From Thermohalobaculum sp039805905 (GTDB lineage: Bacteria; Pseudomonadota; Alphaproteobacteria; Rhodobacterales; Rhodobacteraceae), in the NCBI GenBank assembly GCA_039805905.1, contig JBDIVM010000010.1, forward strand, positions 1-64,000: a stretch of DNA of 64,000 bases, written 5' to 3'. The translations under genes and the position numbers were made by a program. Position 1 is the stretch's first letter. Each line of letters opens with the position of its first letter. Below the pieces are notes generated by a model. That model had not been told where the DNA came from. It saw only the letters and a program-made list of their open reading frames with translations, and did not search any database. Shown in pieces: positions 9,082 to 19,509 of this stretch.

Positions 9082-9494
9082 CGGCTGCCCAGTCGGAGCG
9101 GGCGGCAGACCGCAGCGCCGGCGGCGGCCGGCCGCTGCGGGTGCTCTGCGTCGATGACGACCCGGACATCCGCACCTTGGTCGAGATCGGGCTCGGGGCG
9201 GCAGGGGGCTTCATGCTGTGTCTCTGCAGCTCCGGAGGCGAGGCGCTGGCGGCGGCGGAGGCATTCGATCCGGATCTCGCGCTGCTCGACCTGCGCATGC
9301 CCGGGATCGACGGGCTCGAGCTGCGGCGACGGCTGGAGGCGCGTCCGGGCCGGGACCGCTGCCGGGTGATCTTCCTGACCGCGGCAACGAAGGCGCCGGA
9401 GCTTGCGCAGCTGGCTGCGGGCGGGGCCGAGATCATCACCAAACCGTTCGATCCGATGTCGCTGGCAGGCCGCATCCGGGCCGCGGTCGAGTAG
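9078..9494 (+). CDS. Single-domain response regulator
   Basis: A 138-residue receiver domain without an output domain. Acidic pocket residues are in VLCVDDDPD, the acceptor is Asp71 in LLDLRMPG, and the conserved Lys is in IITKPFDP. It overlaps the kinase gene by four bases (GTGA), indicating translational coupling. Receivers of this kind act as phosphate relays or by protein contact. With the kinase and the Hpt protein upstream it could complete a four-step relay toward the glycosyltransferase fusion. That wiring is inferred. Confidence 0.85.
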   Translation: MTAAQSERAADRSAGGGRPLRVLCVDDDPDIRTLVEIGLGAAGGFMLCLCSSGGEALAAAEAFDPDLALLDLRMPGIDGLELRRRLEARPGRDRCRVIFLTAATKAPELAQLAAGGAEIITKPFDPMSLAGRIRAAVE

Positions 9495-9521
9495 TTCGGT
9501 GCGCGGACACCGCCGGATGCG

Positions 9522-9539
9522 CCCCCGCCCTTGCGGGGG
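9522..9539 (+). terminator. Hairpin after the receiver gene
   Basis: CCCCCGC (9522-9528), a CCTT loop, and GCGGGGG (9533-9539) form a perfect 7-base stem 28 bases after the stop. It separates the polysaccharide locus from boxR. Confidence 0.6.
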
Positions 9540-9561
9540 TGCCGCGCGACGATAAATATTT

Positions 9562-9601
9562 TGCACGGAGCCGGGCCGATTGATAGCATTTGTGCACTAT
9601 C
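9562..9601 (+). promoter_or_regulatory. Putative BoxR operator at the boxR promoter
   Basis: TGCAC occurs at 9562 and again at 9593, 31 bases apart, close to three helical turns. The second copy lies inside an inverted repeat GATAG (9582-9586) / CTATC (9597-9601). TGCA repeats are the known recognition element of the BzdR/BoxR family. The site lies about 100 bases upstream of the boxR start, consistent with autoregulation. Confidence 0.5.
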
Positions 9602-9700
9602 GTGCCGGAGGCGGCTGCCCCGGATGGTTGCCCCGCTGGCCGTGCGAAGCGTCAGGCATGGCGGGGACAGCCCGGGGCGACATCCCATGCCGGGGATTCC

Positions 9701-10627
9701 ATGAACGAGATTGCCAACTTCCGCGATGAGGTGGCCCGGGGCGGCAGGGGCATGTCGGGGGACCGGGAGATCCGCGAGTTCATGAGCGCCGTTGGCCAGC
9801 GCGTGCGGCAGGCACGGCAGCGCAAGGGTATCTCGCGGCGGGTGCTGTCGGAGCGGTCCGGCGTCTCGCAGCGTTATCTCGCCCAGCTCGAGAGCGGCAG
9901 CGGGAACATCTCGATCGCGCTGCTCTACAAGGTCGCCCGCGCCCTCGACCACCGGGTGGAATGGCTTGTGGGGGAGGACGATCCCTGGGGCTCGGAGACG
10001 GTGCAAATGGCGAGCCTGATCCGCTCGGCTGATGCCGAACAGCGGCAGCGGGTGATGCAGATACTGAACCCCGGGCCGCCGTCGGCGCTGCGCCGGCAGC
10101 GGCTCTGCCTGATCGGTCTGCGCGGCGCGGGCAAGTCGACGCTGGGGCGCCTTCTGGGCGAGACGCTGTCGGTCCCCTTTGCCGAACTCAACCGCGACAT
10201 CGAGGAGCAGAGCGGGATGCCCGTCGACGAGGTCATGGCGCTCTACGGCCAGGAGGGCTATCGCAAGCTCGAGCGCCAGGCATTGGAGCGCATCGTCGCC
10301 ACCACCGACGAGGTCGTGCTGGCGGCCGCCGGCGGAATCGTCTCCGAACCCGAGACCTTCGGCTTCCTGCTGCGGAACTTCCATACCATCTGGCTCAAGG
10401 CGAGCCCGGCCGAGCATATGGGCCGCGTGCGAGCGCAGGGCGACGAGCGGCCGATGGCCGGAAACCCCAGGGCGATGGAGGAGCTGGTCTCGATCCTGAC
10501 CAGCCGAGAGGCGCTCTATGCAAAGGCGGACCGTTGCGTGGACACCTCCGGGAAGACGGTGCGGGAGAGCCTGCGCGACCTTGCCGCGGCGGCCGCCGGA
10601 TTCGGAATCGGGACATCGGCGCGCTGA
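9701..10627 (+). CDS. boxR: BoxR/BzdR-family regulator (XRE HTH plus shikimate-kinase-like domain)
   Basis: A 308-residue protein. An N-terminal XRE helix-turn-helix (about 30-90, RQARQRKGISRRVLSERSGV) is joined to a shikimate-kinase-like domain with P-loop GLRGAGKST. This fusion defines the BzdR/BoxR family, in which the kinase-like domain senses benzoyl-CoA and the HTH represses the catabolic promoters. The ATG at 9701 follows a GGGGATT ribosome site; an in-frame TTG at 9590 would run through the putative operator. It faces boxA tail to tail, 18 bases apart, at the end of the box cluster. Confidence 0.92.
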   Translation: MNEIANFRDEVARGGRGMSGDREIREFMSAVGQRVRQARQRKGISRRVLSERSGVSQRYLAQLESGSGNISIALLYKVARALDHRVEWLVGEDDPWGSETVQMASLIRSADAEQRQRVMQILNPGPPSALRRQRLCLIGLRGAGKSTLGRLLGETLSVPFAELNRDIEEQSGMPVDEVMALYGQEGYRKLERQALERIVATTDEVVLAAAGGIVSEPETFGFLLRNFHTIWLKASPAEHMGRVRAQGDERPMAGNPRAMEELVSILTSREALYAKADRCVDTSGKTVRESLRDLAAAAAGFGIGTSAR

Positions 10628-10640
10628 CCGGGAACCGGTC
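10626..10640. terminator. Short bidirectional hairpin between boxR and boxA
   Basis: GACCGG, GAA loop, CCGGTC forms a 6-base stem overlapping the boxR stop, in the 18-base gap between convergent genes. Confidence 0.35.
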
Positions 10641-10645
10641 CGGCC

Positions 10646-11848
10646 TCAATACGTCTCGACATGGTAGCGACCCTCCTCGCGCATCACTTCGCGCTGGGCA
10701 CGCCACGCGATCCCGACGCTCTCGGCAATGTTCGCAAGGGCCTTCTCGACGCCCTCCTCCATGCCCCGGAGCCCGCAGACGTAGATGTGGGTCCGCGGGT
10801 CAGCAATCAGCCCGGCGACGGCCTCCTGCTCCGCCATCAGCCGGTCCTGCACATATTCCTTCGGGAGGCCGGGAATGCGGCTGAACACCAGATGCTTGCG
10901 CAGGAGCGACTCCGGCAGCTTCGAGAGCGGGCCGAAGAAGGGCAGGCTCTCGGGGGTGCGGGCGCCGAAGAAGAGGGTCATGCCGCCGCCGTCCCCGGCA
11001 GCCAGCGTGCGCTGCCGGCGCATGGTGAAGGCGCGGAAGGGCGCCGCGCCGGTGCCGGTGCAGATCATCAGGAGCCTCGCCTGCGGATCGCTCGGCATCA
11101 GGAAGGTGGCGCCGAAGGGGCCGACGATCGCCACGCGGTCGCCCTTCTGCAGGTCGCAGACATGGTTCGAGCAGACCCCGCCCGGCGCGCGCTTCACGGT
11201 GAGCGACAGGTTGTTGAAGTTCGGCCGCTCGCCGTCGCGGGGACTCGAGACCGAGTAGAGCCGGGGCAGGTGTGGCCGGCCGGACGCATCCGCTCCGGGC
11301 GGGATGATGCCGATGCTCTGGCCCTCGAGCACCGGGAAGGACTGGGTGCCGAGGTCGAGGATGACGTGGCGCACGTCGCTGTCGGCGCCGGGCGCGGTCA
11401 GCCGGTAGTTGCCCTGCACCGTCGCTTCCGCCGGGCGCGCGATGGTGTAGAGGTTGATCGCGGGCTTCGATGCCGACGCGGGCGGCCGCATCCGCCCGCC
11501 GGCGCCGCTGTGCGCCTCGGCCAGAAGGGCGGCGACTGCCTCGTCGAAGGCCTCGATGGCGACGGCGTCCTCGGCGGCGCCCGGCAGCGCCTGCTGTTCG
11601 GGCAGTTCGGTCCAGCCGTATTGGTCCGTGAGCGAATAGGGCGTGCCGACCACGCGCCAGTTGTCGATCGACCCGGTCGGGCAGACCGGGATGCAGGACA
11701 TGCAGTGCTCGCATTTCTCCGCATCGACGACGACGTTGGTGTCGTCGTGGTCGATCGCCTGCACCGGGCAGGTCATCTCGCAGGTGTAGCAGCGGATGCA
11801 GATCTCGGGATCGATCAGGTGCTGCTTGATCGGCGCGGTCAACGGCAT
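10646..11848 (-). CDS. boxA: Benzoyl-CoA 2,3-epoxidase reductase component BoxA
   Basis: A 400-residue iron-sulfur flavoprotein that supplies electrons from NADPH to BoxB in the aerobic benzoyl-CoA pathway. Two 4Fe-4S motifs lie at the N terminus (CIRCYTCEMTCP and CEHCMSCIPVCP). The C-terminal half is a ferredoxin-NADP reductase module with an FAD-binding RLYSVSSP and a nucleotide-binding GTGAAPFRAF. Length and order match known BoxA. It is the last gene of boxC-boxB-boxA. Confidence 0.93.
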   Translation of the reverse strand: MPLTAPIKQHLIDPEICIRCYTCEMTCPVQAIDHDDTNVVVDAEKCEHCMSCIPVCPTGSIDNWRVVGTPYSLTDQYGWTELPEQQALPGAAEDAVAIEAFDEAVAALLAEAHSGAGGRMRPPASASKPAINLYTIARPAEATVQGNYRLTAPGADSDVRHVILDLGTQSFPVLEGQSIGIIPPGADASGRPHLPRLYSVSSPRDGERPNFNNLSLTVKRAPGGVCSNHVCDLQKGDRVAIVGPFGATFLMPSDPQARLLMICTGTGAAPFRAFTMRRQRTLAAGDGGGMTLFFGARTPESLPFFGPLSKLPESLLRKHLVFSRIPGLPKEYVQDRLMAEQEAVAGLIADPRTHIYVCGLRGMEEGVEKALANIAESVGIAWRAQREVMREEGRYHVETY

Positions 11849-11885
11849 CTCCCCGGCGGCGTGCGGCGCCTCCCCGGTGGCCCGG

Positions 11886-13337
<1,452 letters not shown>

Positions 13338-13355
13338 CCTTGCCTCTCCGGTTCC

Positions 13356-14996
13356 CTAGACCCTGCGCATGTCGAAGTCGCCGCGCTGGCCGGTTCCGTA
13401 GCGCCTGAGCGCACCGTCGGGGCCGACTGCGTTGGGGCGCTGGAAGATCCAGTTCTGCCACGCGGTGAGCCGTCCGAAAATCCTGGTCTCCATGGTCTCG
13501 GGCCCGGCGAAGCGCAGATTGGCCTCCATGCCACTCATTGCGTCGGGCGAGAAGCTGGCGCGTTCCTCGAGGAAGATTCGGATCTCGTCCTCCCAGTCAA
13601 TGTCGTCGAAGACGAAGGTGACGAGGCCGAGCGCCTCGGCCTCTCGGGCTCCCAGCGGCTCGCCGATCCGGGCCCCGGCGGCTGCGACCGCCTCGGGCTG
13701 GCCGAGGAACCGGGTCTGGAGCCGGGTCAGGCCGTTCGCCATGGGATAGGACCCGAAGTTGCCGGCGGAGAGCCGCAGGGCGGCGGGCGGCCGGTTGTCG
13801 CCCTCGAACGCGCCCTCGGCCATGTAGCTGCGGTCGCAGGCGAAGGCGATCTCGGCCAGCATGCCGGCGAAGCAGGATCCGGGCTCGATCAGCGCAACCA
13901 GGCTGCGGGAGGTGATGTCGAGGCGCTTCATCACCCGCTTCCACCGATGGCGCACCTCGCGGCAGAACCAGTCATCGCGACCGAGAAGCGCGTCATGCGC
14001 CAGCACGCGATGCGGGTCGCCCGAGGTCTTGAAGACCAGCGTGCCGGTCCCGGTCTCGTTGACCCGCAGATGCAGGATCGCGTCGTCCAGCTCGCGCGCC
14101 ACCCTGAGCGGCCAGAACCGGTCGCCTTCGGCCTGCGGATCCGAGGGAGCGGCGCCGTCCGGCCCGGAGACCGTGATCGTCGCGATCCGCCCTGCCCGGT
14201 CGATCGCCGCGTCAACCGAGGAGTAGCTCACCGAGTCGGCCGCGAACCGCCGGTCGAGCGGGCCGAGGGCCACCCCGGCGCCGCCAGGCCGGCCCGAGGT
14301 GGCGGCGAGCGCCATCGCGCGCTCGGCGACCGTCGCGTCGAACCGCGACAGCGGGACCGCGGCATCGACCAGGCGCCAGTCGACCGCGCGCTTGCCCCTG
14401 ACGCCCTCCTCCACGGTGCAGAACACGTCCGCCAGGTCGCGCCTGACCCTGCGCTTGTCGGTGACGCGGGTCAGCCCGCCGGTGCCCGGCAGCACCGCGA
14501 GCAGCGGCACCTCGGGCAGGGCGACGCTCGAGGAGGAATCGTCGGCGAGCAGGATCTCGTCGCAGGCCAGGGCGAGTTCGTAGCCGCCGCCGGCGCAGGC
14601 CCCCTTGACCGCGCAGAGGAAGCGGATGCCGGACGCCGCGGAAGCGTCCTCCATGCCGTTGCGGGTCTCGTTGGTGAACTTGCAGAAGTTGACCTTGTGA
14701 TCGTGGCTCGCCCCCGCAAGCATGCGGATGTTGGCCCCGGCGCAGAACACCCGGTCCTTGCCCGATCGGAGCACGACGGCGCCGACCTCGGGGTGCTCGA
14801 AGCGCAGGCGCTCGATGATGTCGGCGAGCTCGATGTCGACGCCGAGGTCATAGGAGTTGAGCTTGAGCTGATAGCCTTCGAGCAGCCCGCGGTCCTCGTC
14901 GACATCCATATAGAGATGGGCGACCGCACCGTCATATGCGACTCGCCAGTGGCGGTAGCGGGAGGGGTCGGTCTGGAAGTCGATGCGCGGCGGCAC
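13356..14996 (-). CDS. boxC: 2,3-epoxybenzoyl-CoA dihydrolase BoxC
   Basis: A 546-residue double crotonase-fold enzyme that hydrolyses the ring epoxide and cleaves the ring to 3,4-dehydroadipyl-CoA semialdehyde and formate. The N-terminal crotonase module shows the CoA/oxyanion segment VFCAGANIRMLAG and ACAGGGYELALACDE. The C-terminal module carries CFAGMLAEIAFACDRSY. Length fits BoxC. As first gene of boxCBA it has its own promoter in the 172-base gap upstream. Confidence 0.94.
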   Translation of the reverse strand: MPPRIDFQTDPSRYRHWRVAYDGAVAHLYMDVDEDRGLLEGYQLKLNSYDLGVDIELADIIERLRFEHPEVGAVVLRSGKDRVFCAGANIRMLAGASHDHKVNFCKFTNETRNGMEDASAASGIRFLCAVKGACAGGGYELALACDEILLADDSSSSVALPEVPLLAVLPGTGGLTRVTDKRRVRRDLADVFCTVEEGVRGKRAVDWRLVDAAVPLSRFDATVAERAMALAATSGRPGGAGVALGPLDRRFAADSVSYSSVDAAIDRAGRIATITVSGPDGAAPSDPQAEGDRFWPLRVARELDDAILHLRVNETGTGTLVFKTSGDPHRVLAHDALLGRDDWFCREVRHRWKRVMKRLDITSRSLVALIEPGSCFAGMLAEIAFACDRSYMAEGAFEGDNRPPAALRLSAGNFGSYPMANGLTRLQTRFLGQPEAVAAAGARIGEPLGAREAEALGLVTFVFDDIDWEDEIRIFLEERASFSPDAMSGMEANLRFAGPETMETRIFGRLTAWQNWIFQRPNAVGPDGALRRYGTGQRGDFDMRRV

Positions 14997-15046
14997 GGGC
15001 GGGCTCTCCCCAGGCGGTCTTGTTATCTGCGATCCCGTTCGGGTGA

Positions 15047-15092
15047 TGCAGTATATTGCTCAAAGCGGCAAAGACAACGCCAAAGACATGCA
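15047..15092 (-). promoter_or_regulatory. boxCBA promoter with flanking TGCA operators
   Basis: On the minus strand, a -35-like TTGTCT (15072-15077) and a -10-like TATACT (15050-15055) are 16 bases apart. TGCA lies upstream of the -35 (15089-15092) and directly after the -10 (15047-15050), 42 bases apart. A repressor bridging these would cover the promoter. The TGCA elements match the BoxR/BzdR motif; the assignment is inferred. Confidence 0.55.
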
Positions 15093-15164
15093 AATGGGAC
15101 ATATCCTTCGCCAAACTCCGTGCCCGGATACCCCAAGCTGCACGCGGCAGGAAGGCGAGGGAAA

Positions 15165-15178
15165 TGCATTATGTTGCA
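15165..15178 (-). promoter_or_regulatory. TGCA-N6-TGCA element
   Basis: TGCA at 15165-15168 and 15175-15178, with AT-rich flanks, overlapping the stop codon of the DUF309 gene. It is a third candidate BoxR half-site pair upstream of boxC, about 75 bases from the -35. Confidence 0.4.
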
Positions 15179-15657
15179 TAAGTCGTCGGCAGCACGATCC
15201 GCGCATCGCCGGCCACGATCTGCTGCCCGGCGGTGGCGAGGTGTTCCCGTTCAAGCCCCATGAGCGGAGCGGAAATCCCGCCGAAGGCACGGTCGCCGCA
15301 TTCGGCGGCGAGCCGGACAAGGCGCGCCGCGGCACCGGGCCGGCCAAGGCGGTGCTTCAGGGCCGCATTGGCCAGATGGATCACTGCCTGGACGAGGAAC
15401 CGCTCGCGTCCGTTCGGCGCGGCGTTGCGCCAGACCGGCTCCAGAACCTCGTGCGCCTCCCAGAAATAGCCCTCGCCGATGAGCCTGAGCCCGTAGATCC
15501 AGGCGGGGTTGGCGGCGGCATCGGCATCGCGCGTCACGGCGGGGGCCAGGGCGACGACGGCCGCGAGCAGCCCGTCGGCGGGCCGCGCGTTCACGCCCGG
15601 CATGTGGCGACTGGCGGGCAAGGGAAGCGCGTCGGGGTCCGTCGGGAGCCCGCTCAT
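15169..15657 (-). CDS. DUF309 family protein
   Basis: A 162-residue protein with the DUF309 signature: GLRLIGEGYFWEAHEVLEPV followed by FLVQAVIHLANAALKHRLG. DUF309 proteins are small helical proteins without an established activity. The start at 15657 overlaps the hydrolase stop by four bases (ATGA). It therefore belongs to the ligase-hydrolase-DUF309 operon and lies just ahead of the boxC promoter. A role in benzoate or CoA metabolism is suggested by location only. Confidence 0.8.
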   Translation of the reverse strand: MSGLPTDPDALPLPASRHMPGVNARPADGLLAAVVALAPAVTRDADAAANPAWIYGLRLIGEGYFWEAHEVLEPVWRNAAPNGRERFLVQAVIHLANAALKHRLGRPGAAARLVRLAAECGDRAFGGISAPLMGLEREHLATAGQQIVAGDARIVLPTTYAT

Positions 15658-16469
15658 AGCACCCGGACCGCCGCATGCTCGATCCGCTCGAGCCTCCGCA
15701 CGAAGCCGGTGATCGCGGCGAGCGTGCGCTCCGGCTGCTCGAGATGCGGGGCATGGCGGCAGCCGGCGAGGATCTCGACCTCGAGGGGTGCATGGATCCG
15801 GCTTTCGATCTCGCGGATCTGGGCCAGCGTTCCGTACTGGTCGTCGGCCCCCTGGATCGCGAGGACCGGAATGCGCCAATAATCGATCGAGTCGGCGATG
15901 TTCCAGCCCCGGAAACCGGGATCGAGCCAGGCGTCGTTCCAGCCGCGGAAGGCGTTGTCAGGGTCGCGATGATGCTTTGCGAGCCGGGCGCGCAGGTCGC
16001 CCGCCTCGTAGCTTTGCCGCGCCGCGGCGATCGAGGCGAGGCCGGCGGGCTCGGTGAAGAAGTGCGGCGCCATCAGCACCAGGCCCCGCACGCGGGCATC
16101 GGCGACGCTGCCGGCATGGATGGCCGCGATCGAGGCGCCGTCGCTGTGGCCGAGCAGGATGCCGCGCCGGAAGCCGATTCCGTCGAGGATCTCGGGCAGG
16201 CTCTCCTGCGCCTCGCGGGTCATGTAGTCGAGCGGGCGGGGCAGCGCCACCGGGTCCGAGCGGCCATAGCCGGCCCGCGACCAGGCGAACACCCCGAACC
16301 CCGTCGCGGCCGCGAGCCGTGCGGGAAAGTCGCGCCACATGGCGACCGAGCCCAGCCCCTCGTGCAGCAGCACGATGGTCGGCGCGTCGCCGGGGGGCGG
16401 GCCGTGGCAGACGGCCTCGAGGCGCTTGCCCGCCGCCGTGATCCAGACGATGTCCGCCCACGCGACCAT
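15654..16469 (-). CDS. Alpha/beta hydrolase of the box cluster
   Basis: A 271-residue alpha/beta-hydrolase. The oxyanion segment is LLHEGLGSVAMW, the nucleophile elbow GHSDGAS, and acid and base candidates are in GADDQYG and GCRHAPHL. I chose the ATG at 16469, one base downstream of the ligase stop; the longer frame upstream overlaps the ligase coding sequence. It could be a thioesterase for benzoyl-CoA or pathway CoA esters, or an esterase producing benzoate. The sequence alone does not decide. Confidence 0.8.
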   Translation of the reverse strand: MVAWADIVWITAAGKRLEAVCHGPPPGDAPTIVLLHEGLGSVAMWRDFPARLAAATGFGVFAWSRAGYGRSDPVALPRPLDYMTREAQESLPEILDGIGFRRGILLGHSDGASIAAIHAGSVADARVRGLVLMAPHFFTEPAGLASIAAARQSYEAGDLRARLAKHHRDPDNAFRGWNDAWLDPGFRGWNIADSIDYWRIPVLAIQGADDQYGTLAQIREIESRIHAPLEVEILAGCRHAPHLEQPERTLAAITGFVRRLERIEHAAVRVL

Positions 16470-16470
16470 C

Positions 16471-18006
16471 TCAGCCGCCGCGCAGCCTGAAGCGCTGGAT
16501 CTTGCCGGTCGCGGTCTTCGGCAGATCGGGCACGATCTCGATCCAGCGCGGATATTTCCACTTGCCGATCCGGTCCTTGACGTGATCCTTGATCGAGTCC
16601 GCGAGCCCCTCCTGCGTGGCACCCGGCTTCAGCACCACGAAGGCCTTCGGCTTCTCCAGCCCGTCCGCGTCGCGGGCGGCGACGACGGCGGCCTCGAGCA
16701 CCGCCGGATGGGCGATCAGGGCCTGCTCGATCTCGAAGGGCGCGACCCACATGCCCGAGACCTTGAACATGTCGTCGGTCCGCCCGCAATAGACCAGCCG
16801 CCCGCCCGGCGCCTTCTCGTACTTGTCGCCAGTGCGGGTCCAGACACCCTCGAAGGTGGCGCGCGACTTCGCCCGCTGGTTCCAGTAGTCGGCGGCAGCG
16901 GATTCGCCCTTGACCAGCAGCTCGCCGATCTCGCCCTCGCCAACCTCGCGCCCGGCCTCGTCGACGAGCCGCAGCTCGTAGCCGGGCACCGCGGTGCCGG
17001 ACGTGCCGTAGACCACATCGTCGCCGCGGTTCGAGAGGAAGATGTGCAGCATCTCGGTCGAGCCGACGCCGTCGAGGATGTCGATGCCGGAAAGCTGTTT
17101 CCACCTGCGCCCGACCTCGGCGGGCAGCGCCTCGCCGGCCGAGATGCAGCGGCGGAGCCGGCCGCCGAAATTCCCCGCGCCCGCCTCGGCCCGGGCCAGC
17201 ATGGCGGCGTAGAGGGTCGGGACGGCACAGAAGACGGTGGGCTCGAAGCGCCCGAGCACATCGAAGGCGGCATCCGGGGTCGGCCGGCCGGCCAGCAGCA
17301 CGGTGGTGGCGCCGACCGACATCGGGAAGGTCATGCCGTTGCCGAGACCATAGGCGAAGAACAGCTTGGCGACAGAGAACACCGTGTCGTCCGGCGCGAT
17401 CTCCAGCACCCCGGCGCCATAGGTGTCGGCGGTCGCCTTCAGGCTGGAATGGACGTGCCGGACACCCTTCGGCCGGCCGGTGGAGCCCGAGGAATAGAGC
17501 CAGAAGGCGACGTCATCCGGCAGGACCTCACGGACCGGCCGGCTCGCGCACCGCCCGAACTCGGTGCCGAAGTCGTGGCAGCCCGGCGGGGTCTCGCCGC
17601 CGATGACGAAGACGGCGGCGAGGTACGGATGCTCCTTCAGGAGCGGAGCGACCTGGGGAAGGAGCTCGTGCGAGACGAACAGCACCCGCGCGCGGCTGTC
17701 GCGCAGGATGCTGCCGTAGACCTCGGTCGAGAGCAGGGTGTTGACGGCGACCGGGATCACGCCGGCCTTGAGGCTGCCCCAGAAGATGACCGGGAACTCG
17801 ATCTGGTCCAGCACCAGCATCGCCGCGCGCTCCTCGGGCCGGATGCCGTGCCGCGCGTAGAGATCGGCCATCCGGCCGGTCTCGCGGGCAAGTTCGGCAT
17901 AGCTGATCTGCCGACCGGCGCCGCTTGCCTCGATGAAGGCCGGCCTGCCGGACTGCGCGTGCCGGTCGACGAACCAGACGGCGGCGTTTCCGTTGCTCTC
18001 GCTCAT
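16471..18006 (-). CDS. bclA: Benzoate-CoA ligase
   Basis: A 511-residue ANL-superfamily enzyme that activates benzoate to benzoyl-CoA with ATP and CoA. The AMP-binding P-loop is YSSGSTGRPKG, followed by the aromatic pocket region KLFFAYGLGNG, GVGSTEMLHIFLSN, the hinge KVSGMWVAPFEIE and the catalytic Lys in PKTATGKIQRF. These match BclA/BadA ligases closely. The start at 18006 has a strong GGAGGACAC ribosome site; the longer frame upstream lacks support. It sits between the transporter genes and the box enzymes. Confidence 0.93.
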   Translation of the reverse strand: MSESNGNAAVWFVDRHAQSGRPAFIEASGAGRQISYAELARETGRMADLYARHGIRPEERAAMLVLDQIEFPVIFWGSLKAGVIPVAVNTLLSTEVYGSILRDSRARVLFVSHELLPQVAPLLKEHPYLAAVFVIGGETPPGCHDFGTEFGRCASRPVREVLPDDVAFWLYSSGSTGRPKGVRHVHSSLKATADTYGAGVLEIAPDDTVFSVAKLFFAYGLGNGMTFPMSVGATTVLLAGRPTPDAAFDVLGRFEPTVFCAVPTLYAAMLARAEAGAGNFGGRLRRCISAGEALPAEVGRRWKQLSGIDILDGVGSTEMLHIFLSNRGDDVVYGTSGTAVPGYELRLVDEAGREVGEGEIGELLVKGESAAADYWNQRAKSRATFEGVWTRTGDKYEKAPGGRLVYCGRTDDMFKVSGMWVAPFEIEQALIAHPAVLEAAVVAARDADGLEKPKAFVVLKPGATQEGLADSIKDHVKDRIGKWKYPRWIEIVPDLPKTATGKIQRFRLRGG

Positions 18007-18068
18007 GTGTCCTCCGCTTGCCGCACTTCCGGCGGCTTCCTGCTTCCCGGATGATGGCCCGGCCCGGC

Positions 18069-18762
<694 letters not shown>

Positions 18763-18770
<8 letters not shown>

Positions 18771-19509
18771 GGCCGTCCCAGTCGCCGAGGTAGATTTCCC
18801 GGACCACCGGGCTTGCCCGGGTCTCGCCCGGCGTGCCCTCGAACACCACCTCGCCGTGGTTCAGCACGGTGATGCGGTCGGCGATGTCGAAGCCGAGGTC
18901 GAGATCGTGCTCGATGATCAGCACCGTCAGCTCGCGCGGCAGCGATTTCAGGAGCCGCGGGAAGCGCCCGGTCATGTCCGGGCCGACACCGGAGGTGGGC
19001 TCGTCGAGGAGCAGGATCTTCGGTCTCGTCGCGAGCGCAAGTCCGACCTCGAGCCGCCGGCGGTCGCCGTAGCTTGCCGTCCCGACCGGCAGGTCGAGGA
19101 GGTCCCGGAGCCCGACCAGCGCGGCGACCTCCGCCACGGTCTCGACGATCTCGGGGTCGCCGGTGCGCGGGCGCAGGAGCGAGCCGGTCCAGCCGCGCGC
19201 GACCATGGCGGCGAGTGCCAGGTTCTCGCGCACGGTCAGGGGCTCGAGCAGGTTGTTGCGCTGGAAGCTGCGCGCCATGCCGAGACGCGCCCGCCGCGCG
19301 ATACTGAGCCGGGTGACCGGCGCGCCGTCGAGCAGGATCTCGCCGGAATCAGGGACCAGCGCCCCGGCGATCAGGTTGAAGAGCGTGGTCTTTCCGGCCC
19401 CGTTCGGCCCCAGCATGACCCGCCGCTCGCCCTTCTCGAGCCGCATCGACACGCCCCGTGCGACGTGAAGGGCGCCGAACGACTTCCGGAGTTGGCGCAC
19501 CTCAAGCAT
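18763..19509 (-). CDS. Liv-type ABC transporter ATPase (LivG-like), benzoate cluster
   Basis: A 248-residue ATPase. Walker A is GPNGAGKTT, the signature region is ASYGDRRRLEVGLAL and Walker B is ILLLDEPTSGV. The long insert with RSFQRNNLLEPLTVRENLAL is typical of LivG. I chose the ATG at 19509, which overlaps the permease stop by 8 bases; upstream codons in this frame lie inside the permease gene. Confidence 0.9.

Noticed and set aside
9590..9700. N-terminal extension of BoxR from a TTG at 9590
   Set aside because: It would translate through the putative operator and shows no conserved sequence; the ATG at 9701 gives a normal family length.
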